64,000 nucleotides of DNA from Pelomonas sp. SE-A7 (lineage in GTDB: Bacteria; Pseudomonadota; Gammaproteobacteria; Burkholderiales; Burkholderiaceae_C): positions 558,001 through 622,000 of the forward strand of contig NZ_JAUASW010000003.1 in the NCBI RefSeq assembly GCF_030345705.1, read 5' to 3'. The notes under the pieces were generated by a model, which worked only from the letters and a program-made list of their open reading frames with translations, was not told the DNA's origin and ran no database searches. A program made the translations under genes and the position numbers. Below, piece by piece: positions 7,898-16,032 of this stretch (within the stretch, counting starts at the first letter, position 1; each line of letters begins with the position of its first letter).

Positions 7898-8941
7898 TCA
7901 GAGGCCCAGACGCTCGACAACCCGGTCCAGCCGCTCGAGCAGCTCGGCTCGCTCGCCCGGCATGACCGAGGGCGCCTTGGCCGCTTCCAGGTCCTTCAGG
8001 GCCAGCGCAAAGGCCTGTCGCCGCGCCGCCGACGCCTCGGCAACCAGGTCGGGCTTGACGCCCGTTCCTTCCCAGTTGCCACCGGTCACCGGGCTGACCG
8101 ACCGAGCCCGCGAAACCCACAGCGCAAAGCCCGGATGGACCGGCACGAAGCCGCCCGGGTTGGCACCGCCGCCGCTGGCCTCGCCGACCACCTGCGCACG
8201 ACGGGTCTGCTGCAGGTCATAGGCCAGATGCTCGGCCGCCGAGAAGGTCTGGCGGCTGGTCAGCAGGTACAGCGGCACCTGGGTCAGTTGCGGGCCGGGC
8301 AGGCCGGCCTCGGTCGTCATGGTCTCGGTCTCCTTGTCGCGGATCGAGACCACGCTGCTCATTGCGGTCTTGGGCGGCAGGAAATGGCTGGCCAGCCACT
8401 GCACCATGGCCGGGCTGCCGCCGTTGTTGCGGCGCAGGTCGATGATCAGCGCGTCGGCACCCGCCACGACCTGCAGCGCGGCGGCCATGGTGGCGGCGCA
8501 CAGCCGCGGAGGCGGCATGCCATCCAGGCGCAGATAGCCGATGTTGCCGGGGTAATGCTCGACCCTTTCGACTCCGCAGTTCAGGTGCCGGTACAGCGCC
8601 TCGCGCGACGGTGGCGGGCCGTCGGGCTTCTCGTCCCGGGCCCCGGGCGGCGGTTCGCTCTGGAAGACCACGCGGGCATGGGCGTCCTGCAACGCCGGTT
8701 GCAGCAGCTGGGTCAGCGCCTGGGCCAGGGCCTCGGGCTCGGCCGGCAGCGTGGCCTGCTTGAGCGCCTTCAGCGCCGCCGGCACGCGGGCCGGATCGTG
8801 GAACTCCTTGTCCAGCTGCTGGCCGATCTGCTCGACCAGGGCGGCGCGCTCGGCCGGCTTCAGCGGAGGGGCGGCCGCAGCCAAGCCACTTGCTGCCATC
8901 AAGGCTGCGGTCGCCACCCGGCTCACTTTGTTCTTAATCAT
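7898..8941 (-). CDS. Secreted S41-family (IRBP-like) serine peptidase
   Basis: The 347-residue protein starts MIKNKVSRVATAALMAASG, a signal peptide with cleavage likely after AAAA. An N-terminal helical domain is followed by a tail-specific-protease fold: GNIGYLRLDGM, DALIIDLRRNNGGSPAMV, and the nucleophile segment SRQTFSAAEHLAYDLQ with its Ser in TFSAAEH. VVGEASGGGANPGG closes the active site. There is no PDZ domain, as in the IRBP-like subgroup. It is divergent from parB and separated from the sigma operon by 51 bases. Substrate unknown, likely periplasmic peptides. Confidence 0.9.
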   Translation of the reverse strand: MIKNKVSRVATAALMAASGLAAAAPPLKPAERAALVEQIGQQLDKEFHDPARVPAALKALKQATLPAEPEALAQALTQLLQPALQDAHARVVFQSEPPPGARDEKPDGPPPSREALYRHLNCGVERVEHYPGNIGYLRLDGMPPPRLCAATMAAALQVVAGADALIIDLRRNNGGSPAMVQWLASHFLPPKTAMSSVVSIRDKETETMTTEAGLPGPQLTQVPLYLLTSRQTFSAAEHLAYDLQQTRRAQVVGEASGGGANPGGFVPVHPGFALWVSRARSVSPVTGGNWEGTGVKPDLVAEASAARRQAFALALKDLEAAKAPSVMPGERAELLERLDRVVERLGL

Positions 8942-8988
8942 CCTGCTTCTCCTCACTACGGCCTCCTCCACATGGGAGTCCTGTCTGC

Positions 8989-9020
8989 TTGGATGCAGGT
9001 TTCGGCGATTTGGATGCAGG
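8989..9020. promoter_or_regulatory. Two 11-base direct repeats in the S41/parB promoter region
   Basis: TTGGATGCAGG occurs twice, at 8989-8999 and 9010-9020, exactly 21 bases apart, about two helical turns. The copies lie in the 127-base divergent gap between the S41 peptidase and parB. The same-face spacing suggests a regulator binding as a dimer or pair; no known regulator was recognised. Confidence 0.5.
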
Positions 9021-9068
9021 CCGGCGCAAAAAATGGGGCGCTCCGGCTGTCGGCGACAATCCCGCCCC

Positions 9069-10037
9069 ATGGTCACCAAAAAACCCAAGGGCCTGGGCAT
9101 GGGCCTGGAGGCCCTGCTCGGCCCCAAAGTCTCGGACACGCCCGCCGCCGCCCGCGAAGGCGAGCCCAGCACGCTCAAGCTGGAGCAGATGCAGGCCGGC
9201 AAGTACCAGCCGCGCACCCGCATGGACGAGGGCTCGCTGTACGAGCTGGCCGAGAGCATCAAGGGCCAGGGCATCATGCAGCCGATCCTTGTGCGCCCTC
9301 TGGGCGCACAAGGCCGGCAAGCCGGAAAGAACGAGTCGCAGGGGCCCTCCCCTGCGACGGCCGCTTCGACCAACGGTAGCGGCCTGCCGATGTACGAGAT
9401 CATCGCCGGCGAACGCCGCTTCCGCGCCGCCAAGCTGGCCGGCCTGCGCGAGGTGCCGGTGCTGGTCAAGCATGTGCCGGACGAAGCCGCGGCCGCCATG
9501 GCCCTGATCGAGAACATCCAGCGCGAGGACCTGAACCCGCTGGAAGAAGCCCAGGGCCTGCAGCGCCTGGTGACCGAATTCAAGCTGACCCATGAGCAGG
9601 CGGCCCAGGCTGTCGGCCGCTCGCGCAGCGCTGCCAGCAATCTGCTGCGCCTGCTGCAACTGGCCGACCCGGTGCAGAACCTGCTGATGGCCGGCGACAT
9701 CGACATGGGCCACGCCCGTGCGCTGCTGCCCCTGGATGGTGCCCACCAGATCACCACGGCCACCGAGATCGTGGCCAAGAAGCTCAGCGTGCGCGAGGCC
9801 GAGAAGCTGGTGCAGCGCCAGGGTGCCGGACGTCAGACGCCCTTGCTGCGCGTCAAGAACGCCAAGAGCCGCGATGTAACCCGGCTGGAAGACGAGCTGT
9901 CGGACCTGCTGACCGCCCAGGTCGAGATCCGCGTGAAGAAACGTACCAAGCGCGGCGAGCAGGGCGAGCTGGCGATCCAGTTCGGCTCGCTCGACGAGCT
10001 GAACGGCCTGCTCGACAAGCTCCGCGGTCCGCAGTGA
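9069..10037 (+). CDS. parB: Chromosome-partitioning protein ParB with a palindromic insertion
   Basis: ParB is the CTP-dependent clamp that loads at parS and spreads along DNA. The 322-residue protein begins MVTKKPKGLGMGLEALLGPK, whose basic N-terminus stimulates ParA. The N-terminal domain has QYKPRTR-like YQPRTRMDEGSL, GIMQPILVRP (residues 68-77) and YEIIAGERRFRAAKLAG (from 109), including the GERR nucleotide motif. A helix-turn-helix (LTHEQAAQAVGRSRSAASN) and a C-terminal dimerisation domain follow. Between residues 78 and 107 there are about 30 extra residues, where homologues usually have a short loop; the DNA there is a chain of hairpins. A clear terminator follows the gene. Confidence 0.96.
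   Translation: MVTKKPKGLGMGLEALLGPKVSDTPAAAREGEPSTLKLEQMQAGKYQPRTRMDEGSLYELAESIKGQGIMQPILVRPLGAQGRQAGKNESQGPSPATAASTNGSGLPMYEIIAGERRFRAAKLAGLREVPVLVKHVPDEAAAAMALIENIQREDLNPLEEAQGLQRLVTEFKLTHEQAAQAVGRSRSAASNLLRLLQLADPVQNLLMAGDIDMGHARALLPLDGAHQITTATEIVAKKLSVREAEKLVQRQGAGRQTPLLRVKNAKSRDVTRLEDELSDLLTAQVEIRVKKRTKRGEQGELAIQFGSLDELNGLLDKLRGPQ
9287..9358. repeat. Chain of three perfect hairpins inside parB
   Basis: CCTTGTGCGCCC (9287-9298) pairs with GGGCGCACAAGG (9302-9313), a 12-base perfect stem with a 3-base loop. CCGGC/GCCGG follow at 9314-9325. GTCGCAGGGG (9335-9344) pairs with CCCCTGCGAC (9349-9358), a 10-base perfect stem with a 4-base loop. The first left arm encodes conserved ParB residues; the rest lies in the extra, non-conserved segment. 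It resembles a palindromic mobile repeat tolerated in frame. Confidence 0.88.
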
Positions 10038-10062
10038 TCACAGGGCCTGTGGTCCCATGAGA

Positions 10063-10090
10063 AAAGCCGTGCAACATGCACGGCTTTCTT
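10063..10090 (+). terminator. Rho-independent terminator after parB
   Basis: AAAGCCGTGC (10063-10072) pairs perfectly with GCACGGCTTT (10078-10087) around a 5-base loop and is followed by a T-rich CTTCTTTG. It begins 26 bases after the parB stop codon. Confidence 0.9.
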
Positions 10091-10428
10091 CTTTGCGCGC
10101 CTGGCAAGCAGCGGCCAGCATGCATCATCGTTGCACAGTCGCCAGCCCCATGAACAGGTGCCAGGTCTTGTCATCGCCGCAGGCTTCCGTTCGGCGTAGC
10201 ATGGTGTCAACGGTTGAGGGATCGTTGCTGTTGAAGGGCCAGGCCTGGGCTTTTCGCCGCATCACCCGACAAGCCCTGTACGAAGCTTGAAGAGAGCCGC
10301 CTGCTGACTCCCGGAAAGCTCTGATGACGCCCCCGGCACGCCGGGTCGAGGACGCCATCAGAACTTCCCAGACGACGCCGGATCCATCCTGGCCGGTGCC
10401 GCCTCACGGGATACCCCTGGAGGTCAGC
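10088..10428. other. Intergenic region upstream of prkA
   Basis: This 341-base gap separates the parB terminator from prkA. Reading frames here are short and lack family motifs or good ribosome-binding sites. It presumably holds the promoter of the prkA-yeaH-spoVR operon; I could not identify a convincing -35/-10 pair or a sigma-54 GG-N10-GC element. The last bases carry TGGAGG, the prkA ribosome-binding site. Confidence 0.6.
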
Positions 10429-12351
10429 ATGGATGTGATCAAGAACTTCAGCGCCCGCTACGAACGCACAAGGGTCGAGGAGCTTTCGCTCGAAGACTAT
10501 CTGGCGGAATGCAAGCGCAATCCCCTCGCCTACGCCACGGCCCCCGAGCGCATGCTGCAGGCCATAGGCGAGCCGCAGATGGTGGACACGCGCAACGACC
10601 CGCGGCTGTCGCGCCTGTTCGCCAACAAGACCATCAAGATCTATCCGGCCTTCGCCGAGTTCTTCGGCATGGAAGACTCGATCGAGCAGGTGGTCTCCTA
10701 CTTCCGCCATGCGGCGCAGGGCCTGGAAGAGAAGAAGCAGATCCTCTACCTGCTGGGACCGGTGGGGGGCGGCAAGAGTTCGATCGCCGAGCGGCTCAAG
10801 CAGCTGATGGAACAGGTGCCCTTCTATGCCCTGGCCGGCTCACCGGTGAACGAGTCGCCGCTGGGCCTGTTCGATGCGATGGAAGACGGCCCGGCGCTGG
10901 AGCGCGAGTTCGGCATCCCGCGCCGCTACCTGAACCGCATCATGAGCCCCTGGGCGGTGAAGCGGCTCGAGGAATACGGCGGCGACATCCGGCGCTTCAA
11001 GGTGGTCAAGCGCTTCCCCAGCGTGCTCAAGCAGGTGGGCGTGGCCAAGACCGAGCCGGGCGACGAGAACAACCAGGACATCAGCTCCCTGGTCGGCAAG
11101 GTCGACATCCGCAAGCTCGAGACCTATGCCCAGGACGACCCCGATGCCTACAGCTACAGCGGCGGCCTGTGCCTGGCCAACCAGGGCCTGCTGGAATTCG
11201 TGGAGATGTTCAAGGCGCCGATCAAGGTGCTGCATCCGCTGCTGACCGCCACGCAGGAAGGCAACTTCAAGGGCACGGAAGGCTTTGGCGCCATCCCCTT
11301 CGACGGCATCGTGCTGGCCCACAGCAACGAGAGCGAATGGAAGACCTTCCGCAACAACAAGAACAACGAGGCCTTCCTGGACCGCATCTACATCGTCAAG
11401 GTGCCCTACTGCCTGCGCGTCAGCGAGGAGGTGAAGATCTACGAGAAGCTGATACGCGGCTCGTCCCTGGCCCAGGCCAAGTGCGCCCCGGGCACGCTGA
11501 AGATGATGAGCCAGTTCGCCATCCTGACCCGGCTCAAGGAGCCGGAGAACAGCTCGCTGTTCAGCAAGATGCAGATCTACGACGGCGAGAACCTCAAGGA
11601 CACCGACCCGCGCGCCAAGAGCTACCAGGAGTACCGCGACTACGCCGGCGTGGACGAGGGCATGAGCGGCATCAGCACGCGCTTCGCCTACAAGATCATC
11701 TCCAAGGTCTTCAACTTCGACTCCAGTGAGGTGGCGGCCAATCCGGTGCACCTGATGTATGTGCTGGAACAGCAGATCGAGCGCGAGCAGTTCCCCAAGG
11801 ACGCTGAAGATCGCTATGTGTCCTTCATCAAGGAGCAGCTGGCCCCGCGCTATGCCGAGTTCATTGGCAAGGAAATCCAGACCGCCTACCTGGAGAGTTA
11901 TTCAGAGTACGGCCAGAACATCTTCGACCGCTACGTCACCTATGCCGACTACTGGATCCAGGACCAGGAGTACCGCGACACCGACACCGGCGAAGTGTTC
12001 GACCGCTCGGCCCTGAACGGCGAGCTGGAGAAGATCGAGAAGCCGGCCGGCATCAGCAACCCCAAGGACTTCCGCAACGAGATCGTCAACTTCGTGCTGC
12101 GGGCCCGTGCCAACAACAATGGCAAGAACCCGACCTGGACCAGCTACGAGAAGCTGCGCACGGTGATAGAGAAGAAGATGTTCTCCAACACCGAGGAGCT
12201 GCTGCCGGTGATCAGCTTCAATGCCAAGGCCAGCGCCGACGAGGCCAAGAAGCACGAGAACTTCGTCCAGCGCATGGTGGACAAGGGCTACACGGCCAAG
12301 CAGGTGCGGCTGTTGTGCGAGTGGTACTTGAGGGTAAGGAAGAGTTCCTGA
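10429..12351 (+). CDS. prkA: PrkA serine protein kinase / AAA+ ATPase
   Basis: PrkA (YeaG in E. coli) is a cytoplasmic AAA+ protein with a C-terminal kinase-like domain, linked to stress, nitrogen starvation and stationary-phase responses. The 640-residue length is typical. Walker A is GPVGGGKSS at residues 110-118, and DGIVLAHSNESEWKTF marks the later AAA region. The C-terminal PrkA domain starts near residue 400. The ATG is preceded by GGAGG seven bases away. It is the first gene of the conserved prkA-yeaH-spoVR operon, with yeaH 20 bases downstream. Confidence 0.97.
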   Translation: MDVIKNFSARYERTRVEELSLEDYLAECKRNPLAYATAPERMLQAIGEPQMVDTRNDPRLSRLFANKTIKIYPAFAEFFGMEDSIEQVVSYFRHAAQGLEEKKQILYLLGPVGGGKSSIAERLKQLMEQVPFYALAGSPVNESPLGLFDAMEDGPALEREFGIPRRYLNRIMSPWAVKRLEEYGGDIRRFKVVKRFPSVLKQVGVAKTEPGDENNQDISSLVGKVDIRKLETYAQDDPDAYSYSGGLCLANQGLLEFVEMFKAPIKVLHPLLTATQEGNFKGTEGFGAIPFDGIVLAHSNESEWKTFRNNKNNEAFLDRIYIVKVPYCLRVSEEVKIYEKLIRGSSLAQAKCAPGTLKMMSQFAILTRLKEPENSSLFSKMQIYDGENLKDTDPRAKSYQEYRDYAGVDEGMSGISTRFAYKIISKVFNFDSSEVAANPVHLMYVLEQQIEREQFPKDAEDRYVSFIKEQLAPRYAEFIGKEIQTAYLESYSEYGQNIFDRYVTYADYWIQDQEYRDTDTGEVFDRSALNGELEKIEKPAGISNPKDFRNEIVNFVLRARANNNGKNPTWTSYEKLRTVIEKKMFSNTEELLPVISFNAKASADEAKKHENFVQRMVDKGYTAKQVRLLCEWYLRVRKSS

Positions 12352-12371
12352 ACCGCTGAACAAGGGCTTCC

Positions 12372-13655
12372 ATGTCGTTGCAGCAGATCATCGACCGCCG
12401 CCTGTCGGGCAAGAACAAGTCCATAGGCAACCGCGAGCGCTTCCTGCGCCGTCACAAGGAGCAGATCCGCGAGGCGGTGCGGCGCGCGGTGGATGGCCGC
12501 GGCATCCGCGACATGGAGCGCGGCGAGGATGTACACATCCCCAAGAAGGACCTGAACGAGCCGGTCTTCGGCCATGGCGACGGCGGCGTGCGCGAGGTGG
12601 TGCGGCCGGGCAATTCCGAGCATGTGAAGGGCGACCGCATCGCCAAGCCCAAGGGCGGCCAGGGCGGTGGTGGCGGCAGCCAGGCCAGCGACTCCGGCGA
12701 GGGCGAGGACGACTTCGTCTTCCACCTCAGCAAGGAGGAGTTCATGCAGGTCTTCTTCGAGGACCTGGCCCTGCCCAACCTGGCCCGCACCACGCTGGCC
12801 GAGACGCCCGAGTACAAGACCCATCGCGCCGGCTATGTGTCCGATGGCACGCCGACCAACCTGCACATCGTCCGCTCCATGCGCGGCGCGCTGGGCCGCC
12901 GCATCGCCCTGGGCATGGACAAGCGCCGCGAGCTGCACGAGCTGGAGGAACGCCTGGCCCTGCTCAAGCGCGAGGACGCGGCCAAGCCCGAGGTCCAGCT
13001 GGCGCTGAAGGAGACCGAGCAGCGCATCGCCGAGCTACGCCGCCGGCTGGAGAACATCCCCTTCCTGGATCCGATAGACCTGCGCTTTCGCAACCGGGTC
13101 AAGGTGCCGGTGCCGACCACGCGGGCCGTGATGTTCTGCCTGATGGACGTATCCGGCTCCATGGACGAGAGCCGCAAGGACCTGGCCAAGCGCTTCTTCA
13201 TCCTGCTCTACCTGTTCCTGACCCGGCACTACGAGAAGATCGACGTGGTCTTCATCCGCCACCACACACAGGCGCAGGAAGTGGACGAGCAGAACTTCTT
13301 CCATGCCACCGAGACCGGCGGCACCGTGGTCTCCTCGGCCCTGGTGCTGATGGAGCAGGTGATACGCGAGCGCTACTCGCCGAGCGAGTGGAACATCTAC
13401 GGTGCCCAGGCCAGCGACGGCGACAACTGGCACCACGACAGCGGCAAGTGCCGAGACATCCTGCAGCAGCAGCTCTTGCCACTGTGCCGCTACTTCGCCT
13501 ATGTGCAGGTGGCCGAGGCCGAGCAGAACCTGTGGGAGGAATACTGCAAGCTGGCCGACGAGGTGCCGCACTTCGCGATGCGCAAGGCGGTCGAGGTGGC
13601 CCAGATCTACCCGGTCTTCCGCGACCTGTTCCGCAAGGAAGGGGCCAAGTCATGA
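12372..13655 (+). CDS. yeaH: YeaH/YhbH family protein (DUF444, VWA-like)
   Basis: The 427-residue protein starts with a basic region (MSLQQIIDRRLSGKNKSIGN), has a Gly-rich linker near residues 94-106, and a C-terminal von Willebrand A-like domain. The metal-site motif DVSGS (D259, S261, S263) is present in MFCLMDVSGSMDESRKD. YeaH works with PrkA in a poorly understood stress pathway; a substrate-adaptor role for the kinase is a reasonable inference from strict gene neighbourhood. Its stop codon overlaps the spoVR start by four bases (ATGA). Confidence 0.96.
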   Translation: MSLQQIIDRRLSGKNKSIGNRERFLRRHKEQIREAVRRAVDGRGIRDMERGEDVHIPKKDLNEPVFGHGDGGVREVVRPGNSEHVKGDRIAKPKGGQGGGGGSQASDSGEGEDDFVFHLSKEEFMQVFFEDLALPNLARTTLAETPEYKTHRAGYVSDGTPTNLHIVRSMRGALGRRIALGMDKRRELHELEERLALLKREDAAKPEVQLALKETEQRIAELRRRLENIPFLDPIDLRFRNRVKVPVPTTRAVMFCLMDVSGSMDESRKDLAKRFFILLYLFLTRHYEKIDVVFIRHHTQAQEVDEQNFFHATETGGTVVSSALVLMEQVIRERYSPSEWNIYGAQASDGDNWHHDSGKCRDILQQQLLPLCRYFAYVQVAEAEQNLWEEYCKLADEVPHFAMRKAVEVAQIYPVFRDLFRKEGAKS

Positions 13656-15250
13656 GCAGTCCGGAAAACCGCCGCAACATCGGCATCGCCCATGCCACCG
13701 GCGAATACGGCGGCCGCCGCGGTGCGCCGCCGCTCAAGCAGATGAAGCCGCTGGAGCAGCGACCGTCCCAGCCCCTGCCCTCGCCCAGCGACTGGAGCTT
13801 CGAGCTGATCGACGACTACCACGACGTGATTCGCCAGACGGCAGAGCGCTACGGCCTGGACACCTATCCCAACCAGCTCGAGGTCATCACGGCCGAGCAG
13901 ATGATGGACGCCTATGCCTCGGTGGGCATGCCGGTGAACTACCGCCACTGGAGCTACGGCAAGGAGTTCATCGCCACCGAGCGCAACTACAAGCGCGGCC
14001 AGATGGGCCTGGCCTACGAGATCGTCATCAACTCCGACCCCTGCATCGCCTACCTGATGGAAGAAAACACCATGGCCATGCAGGCCCTGGTGATCGCCCA
14101 TGCCTGCTACGGCCACAACAGCTTCTTCAAGGGCAACTACCTGTTCCGCATGTGGACCGATGCCTCGTCCATCATCGACTACCTGGTCTATGCCAAGAAC
14201 TTCATCGCCGAATGCGAGGAGCGCCATGGCGTGGATGCGGTGGAGCAGCTGCTGGATTCCTGCCATGCACTGATGAACCACGGCGTGGACCGCTACCGCA
14301 GGCCGGCCAAGCTGTCGCTGGCCCAGGAGCGTGCCCGGCTGCACGACCGCGAGATGCATGCGCAGCAGCAGGTCAACGAGATCTGGCGCACCCTGCCCCG
14401 CGGCAAGGACAAGGCCGGTGAAGGCAAGGAGGCGCGCCGCTTCCCCGAGGAGCCGCAGGAGAACCTGCTGTACTTCATCGAAAAGAACGCGCCGCTGCTG
14501 GAGCCCTGGCAGCGCGAGGTGGTGCGCATAGTCCGCAAGATCGCCCAGTACTTCTATCCGCAGCGCCAGACCCAGGTGATGAACGAGGGCTGGGCCACGT
14601 TCTGGCACCACCGCTTGCTCAACACCATGTACGACGACGGCTACTTGAGCGACGGCATGATGATCGAATGGCTGAAGTCGCACACCAATGTGGTGGCCCA
14701 GCCGCCGATGGCCAACCTCAACCCCTATGCGCTGGGCTTTGCGATGTACACCGACATCAAGCGCATCTGCGAAAACCCGACCGAGGAAGACCGCCGCTGG
14801 TTCCCCGACATCGCCGGCAGCGACTGGCTGCCCACGCTCAACCATGCGATGCGCAACTTCAAGGACGAGAGCTTCATAGGCCAGTACCTGAGCCCGCGCC
14901 TGATGCGCGAGTTCCGGCTGTTCTCCATCATCGACGACGAGGCCGAGAGCGAGTACGAGATCTCGGCCATCCACGATGAGCCCGGCTACCAGCATGTGCG
15001 CGAGGCGCTGTCCCGCCAGTACGACCTCTCCACGCGCGAGCCCAACATCCAGGTCTGGAACGTCAACCTGCGCGGCGACCGCTCGCTGACGCTGCGTCAT
15101 ACCCAGCACCTGAACCGCCCCTTGCACGACAGCGGCCAGGAAGTGCTCAAGCATGTGGCCCGGCTGTGGGGCTTCGGGGTTCACCTGGAGAGCGTCAACG
15201 ACAAGGGCGACACGACCAAGCGCTGGAGCGTGCCGGCCCCGGCCCACTGA
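13652..15250 (+). CDS. spoVR: SpoVR family protein (YcgB)
   Basis: The 532-residue protein matches the SpoVR/YcgB family found with PrkA and YeaH even in non-sporulating bacteria. Recognisable segments include DWSFELIDDYHDVI, the conserved EFIATERNYKRGQMGLAYEI, the HACYGHNSFFKGNYLF motif with its histidines, and NEGWATFWHHRLLNTMYD, which resembles a metal-peptidase-like helix. Biochemical function is unknown. The start is fixed by the ATGA overlap with yeaH. Confidence 0.96.
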   Translation: MSSPENRRNIGIAHATGEYGGRRGAPPLKQMKPLEQRPSQPLPSPSDWSFELIDDYHDVIRQTAERYGLDTYPNQLEVITAEQMMDAYASVGMPVNYRHWSYGKEFIATERNYKRGQMGLAYEIVINSDPCIAYLMEENTMAMQALVIAHACYGHNSFFKGNYLFRMWTDASSIIDYLVYAKNFIAECEERHGVDAVEQLLDSCHALMNHGVDRYRRPAKLSLAQERARLHDREMHAQQQVNEIWRTLPRGKDKAGEGKEARRFPEEPQENLLYFIEKNAPLLEPWQREVVRIVRKIAQYFYPQRQTQVMNEGWATFWHHRLLNTMYDDGYLSDGMMIEWLKSHTNVVAQPPMANLNPYALGFAMYTDIKRICENPTEEDRRWFPDIAGSDWLPTLNHAMRNFKDESFIGQYLSPRLMREFRLFSIIDDEAESEYEISAIHDEPGYQHVREALSRQYDLSTREPNIQVWNVNLRGDRSLTLRHTQHLNRPLHDSGQEVLKHVARLWGFGVHLESVNDKGDTTKRWSVPAPAH

Positions 15251-15264
15251 GCGCACGACAGCCG

Positions 15265-16020
15265 ATGGGCCGCCTGCTGCCCTTGCTGCTGGTGCTGCTG
15301 ATGGCCCAGGCCATGGCGCAGCCGACAGCGCCGCTGCGCATGCTGGTCTCGACCAGCTACAGCCTGCCCTTTGCCGACATCGCCAACGCGCCGACCGGCC
15401 CGCAGCTGCGCGGCGGCATCCTGCTGCTCTGGGGCCAGGCCCTGGCCGAGAAGCTGGGCCGGCCCGTGCAGTTCATGCTGGTGCCACCGCGGCGCGTGGC
15501 CTCGCAGGTCCAGCAGGGCAGCTTCGACCTGCAGTGCTTCGAAAGCCCGGATTGGTTTGTCGCCAGCTCCATGCCCAAGGTCGACTGGCTGAGCCAGCCG
15601 CTGATGGACTATGAGGAAATCCTGGTCGGCGGCCCGGATGCCCCGCTGGTGCGCCAGCTCAGCGAGCTGGAGGGCCGCACCGTGGGCGTGGTCAACGGCT
15701 ACAAGCATCCGCTGCTGGAGCCATTGTTCGCCAGCGGCAAGCTGATACGAAGCCTGGCACCCAGCGAAGACCGGCTGCTGCAGATGCAGCGCGTGGGCCG
15801 CACCGACTACAGCGTGCTCAACCCCCTGCAGCTGGCCTATGCCCAGTCTCGCGACGCCTCGCTGCGCAGCCTGCAGGTCTCGCCGCTGCTGGTGGCCCGC
15901 ACGCCGCTGTACTGCCTGCGGCACAAGCAATCCCGGCTCAGCCTGCGCGAGCTGGCCGAGGCCCAGCAGAGCCTGCTGAGCGAAGGCCGGCTGGCCGACA
16001 TCCTGCGCCGCTTCCGCTGA
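15265..16020 (+). CDS. Periplasmic substrate-binding protein (SBP family 3-like)
   Basis: The 251-residue protein has a signal peptide (MGRLLPLLLVLLMAQAMAQ) and the fold outline of small extracellular solute-binding proteins: LRMLVSTSYSLPF, GILLLWGQALAEKLGRPVQF, QQGSFDLQCFES and LEGRTVGVVNGYKHPLLEP. No permease or ATPase gene is adjacent, so it is either an orphan binding protein or a sensor-type protein. It starts 14 bases after spoVR and is probably transcribed with the prkA operon, a neighbour not part of the canonical trio. Confidence 0.82.
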   Translation: MGRLLPLLLVLLMAQAMAQPTAPLRMLVSTSYSLPFADIANAPTGPQLRGGILLLWGQALAEKLGRPVQFMLVPPRRVASQVQQGSFDLQCFESPDWFVASSMPKVDWLSQPLMDYEEILVGGPDAPLVRQLSELEGRTVGVVNGYKHPLLEPLFASGKLIRSLAPSEDRLLQMQRVGRTDYSVLNPLQLAYAQSRDASLRSLQVSPLLVARTPLYCLRHKQSRLSLRELAEAQQSLLSEGRLADILRRFR

Positions 16021-16032
16021 AGCAACGCGAGC

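Noticed and set aside
10088..10428. Sigma-54 promoter for the prkA operon
   Set aside because: No clear GG-N10-GC pair with flanking TGGCAC/TTGC was found.
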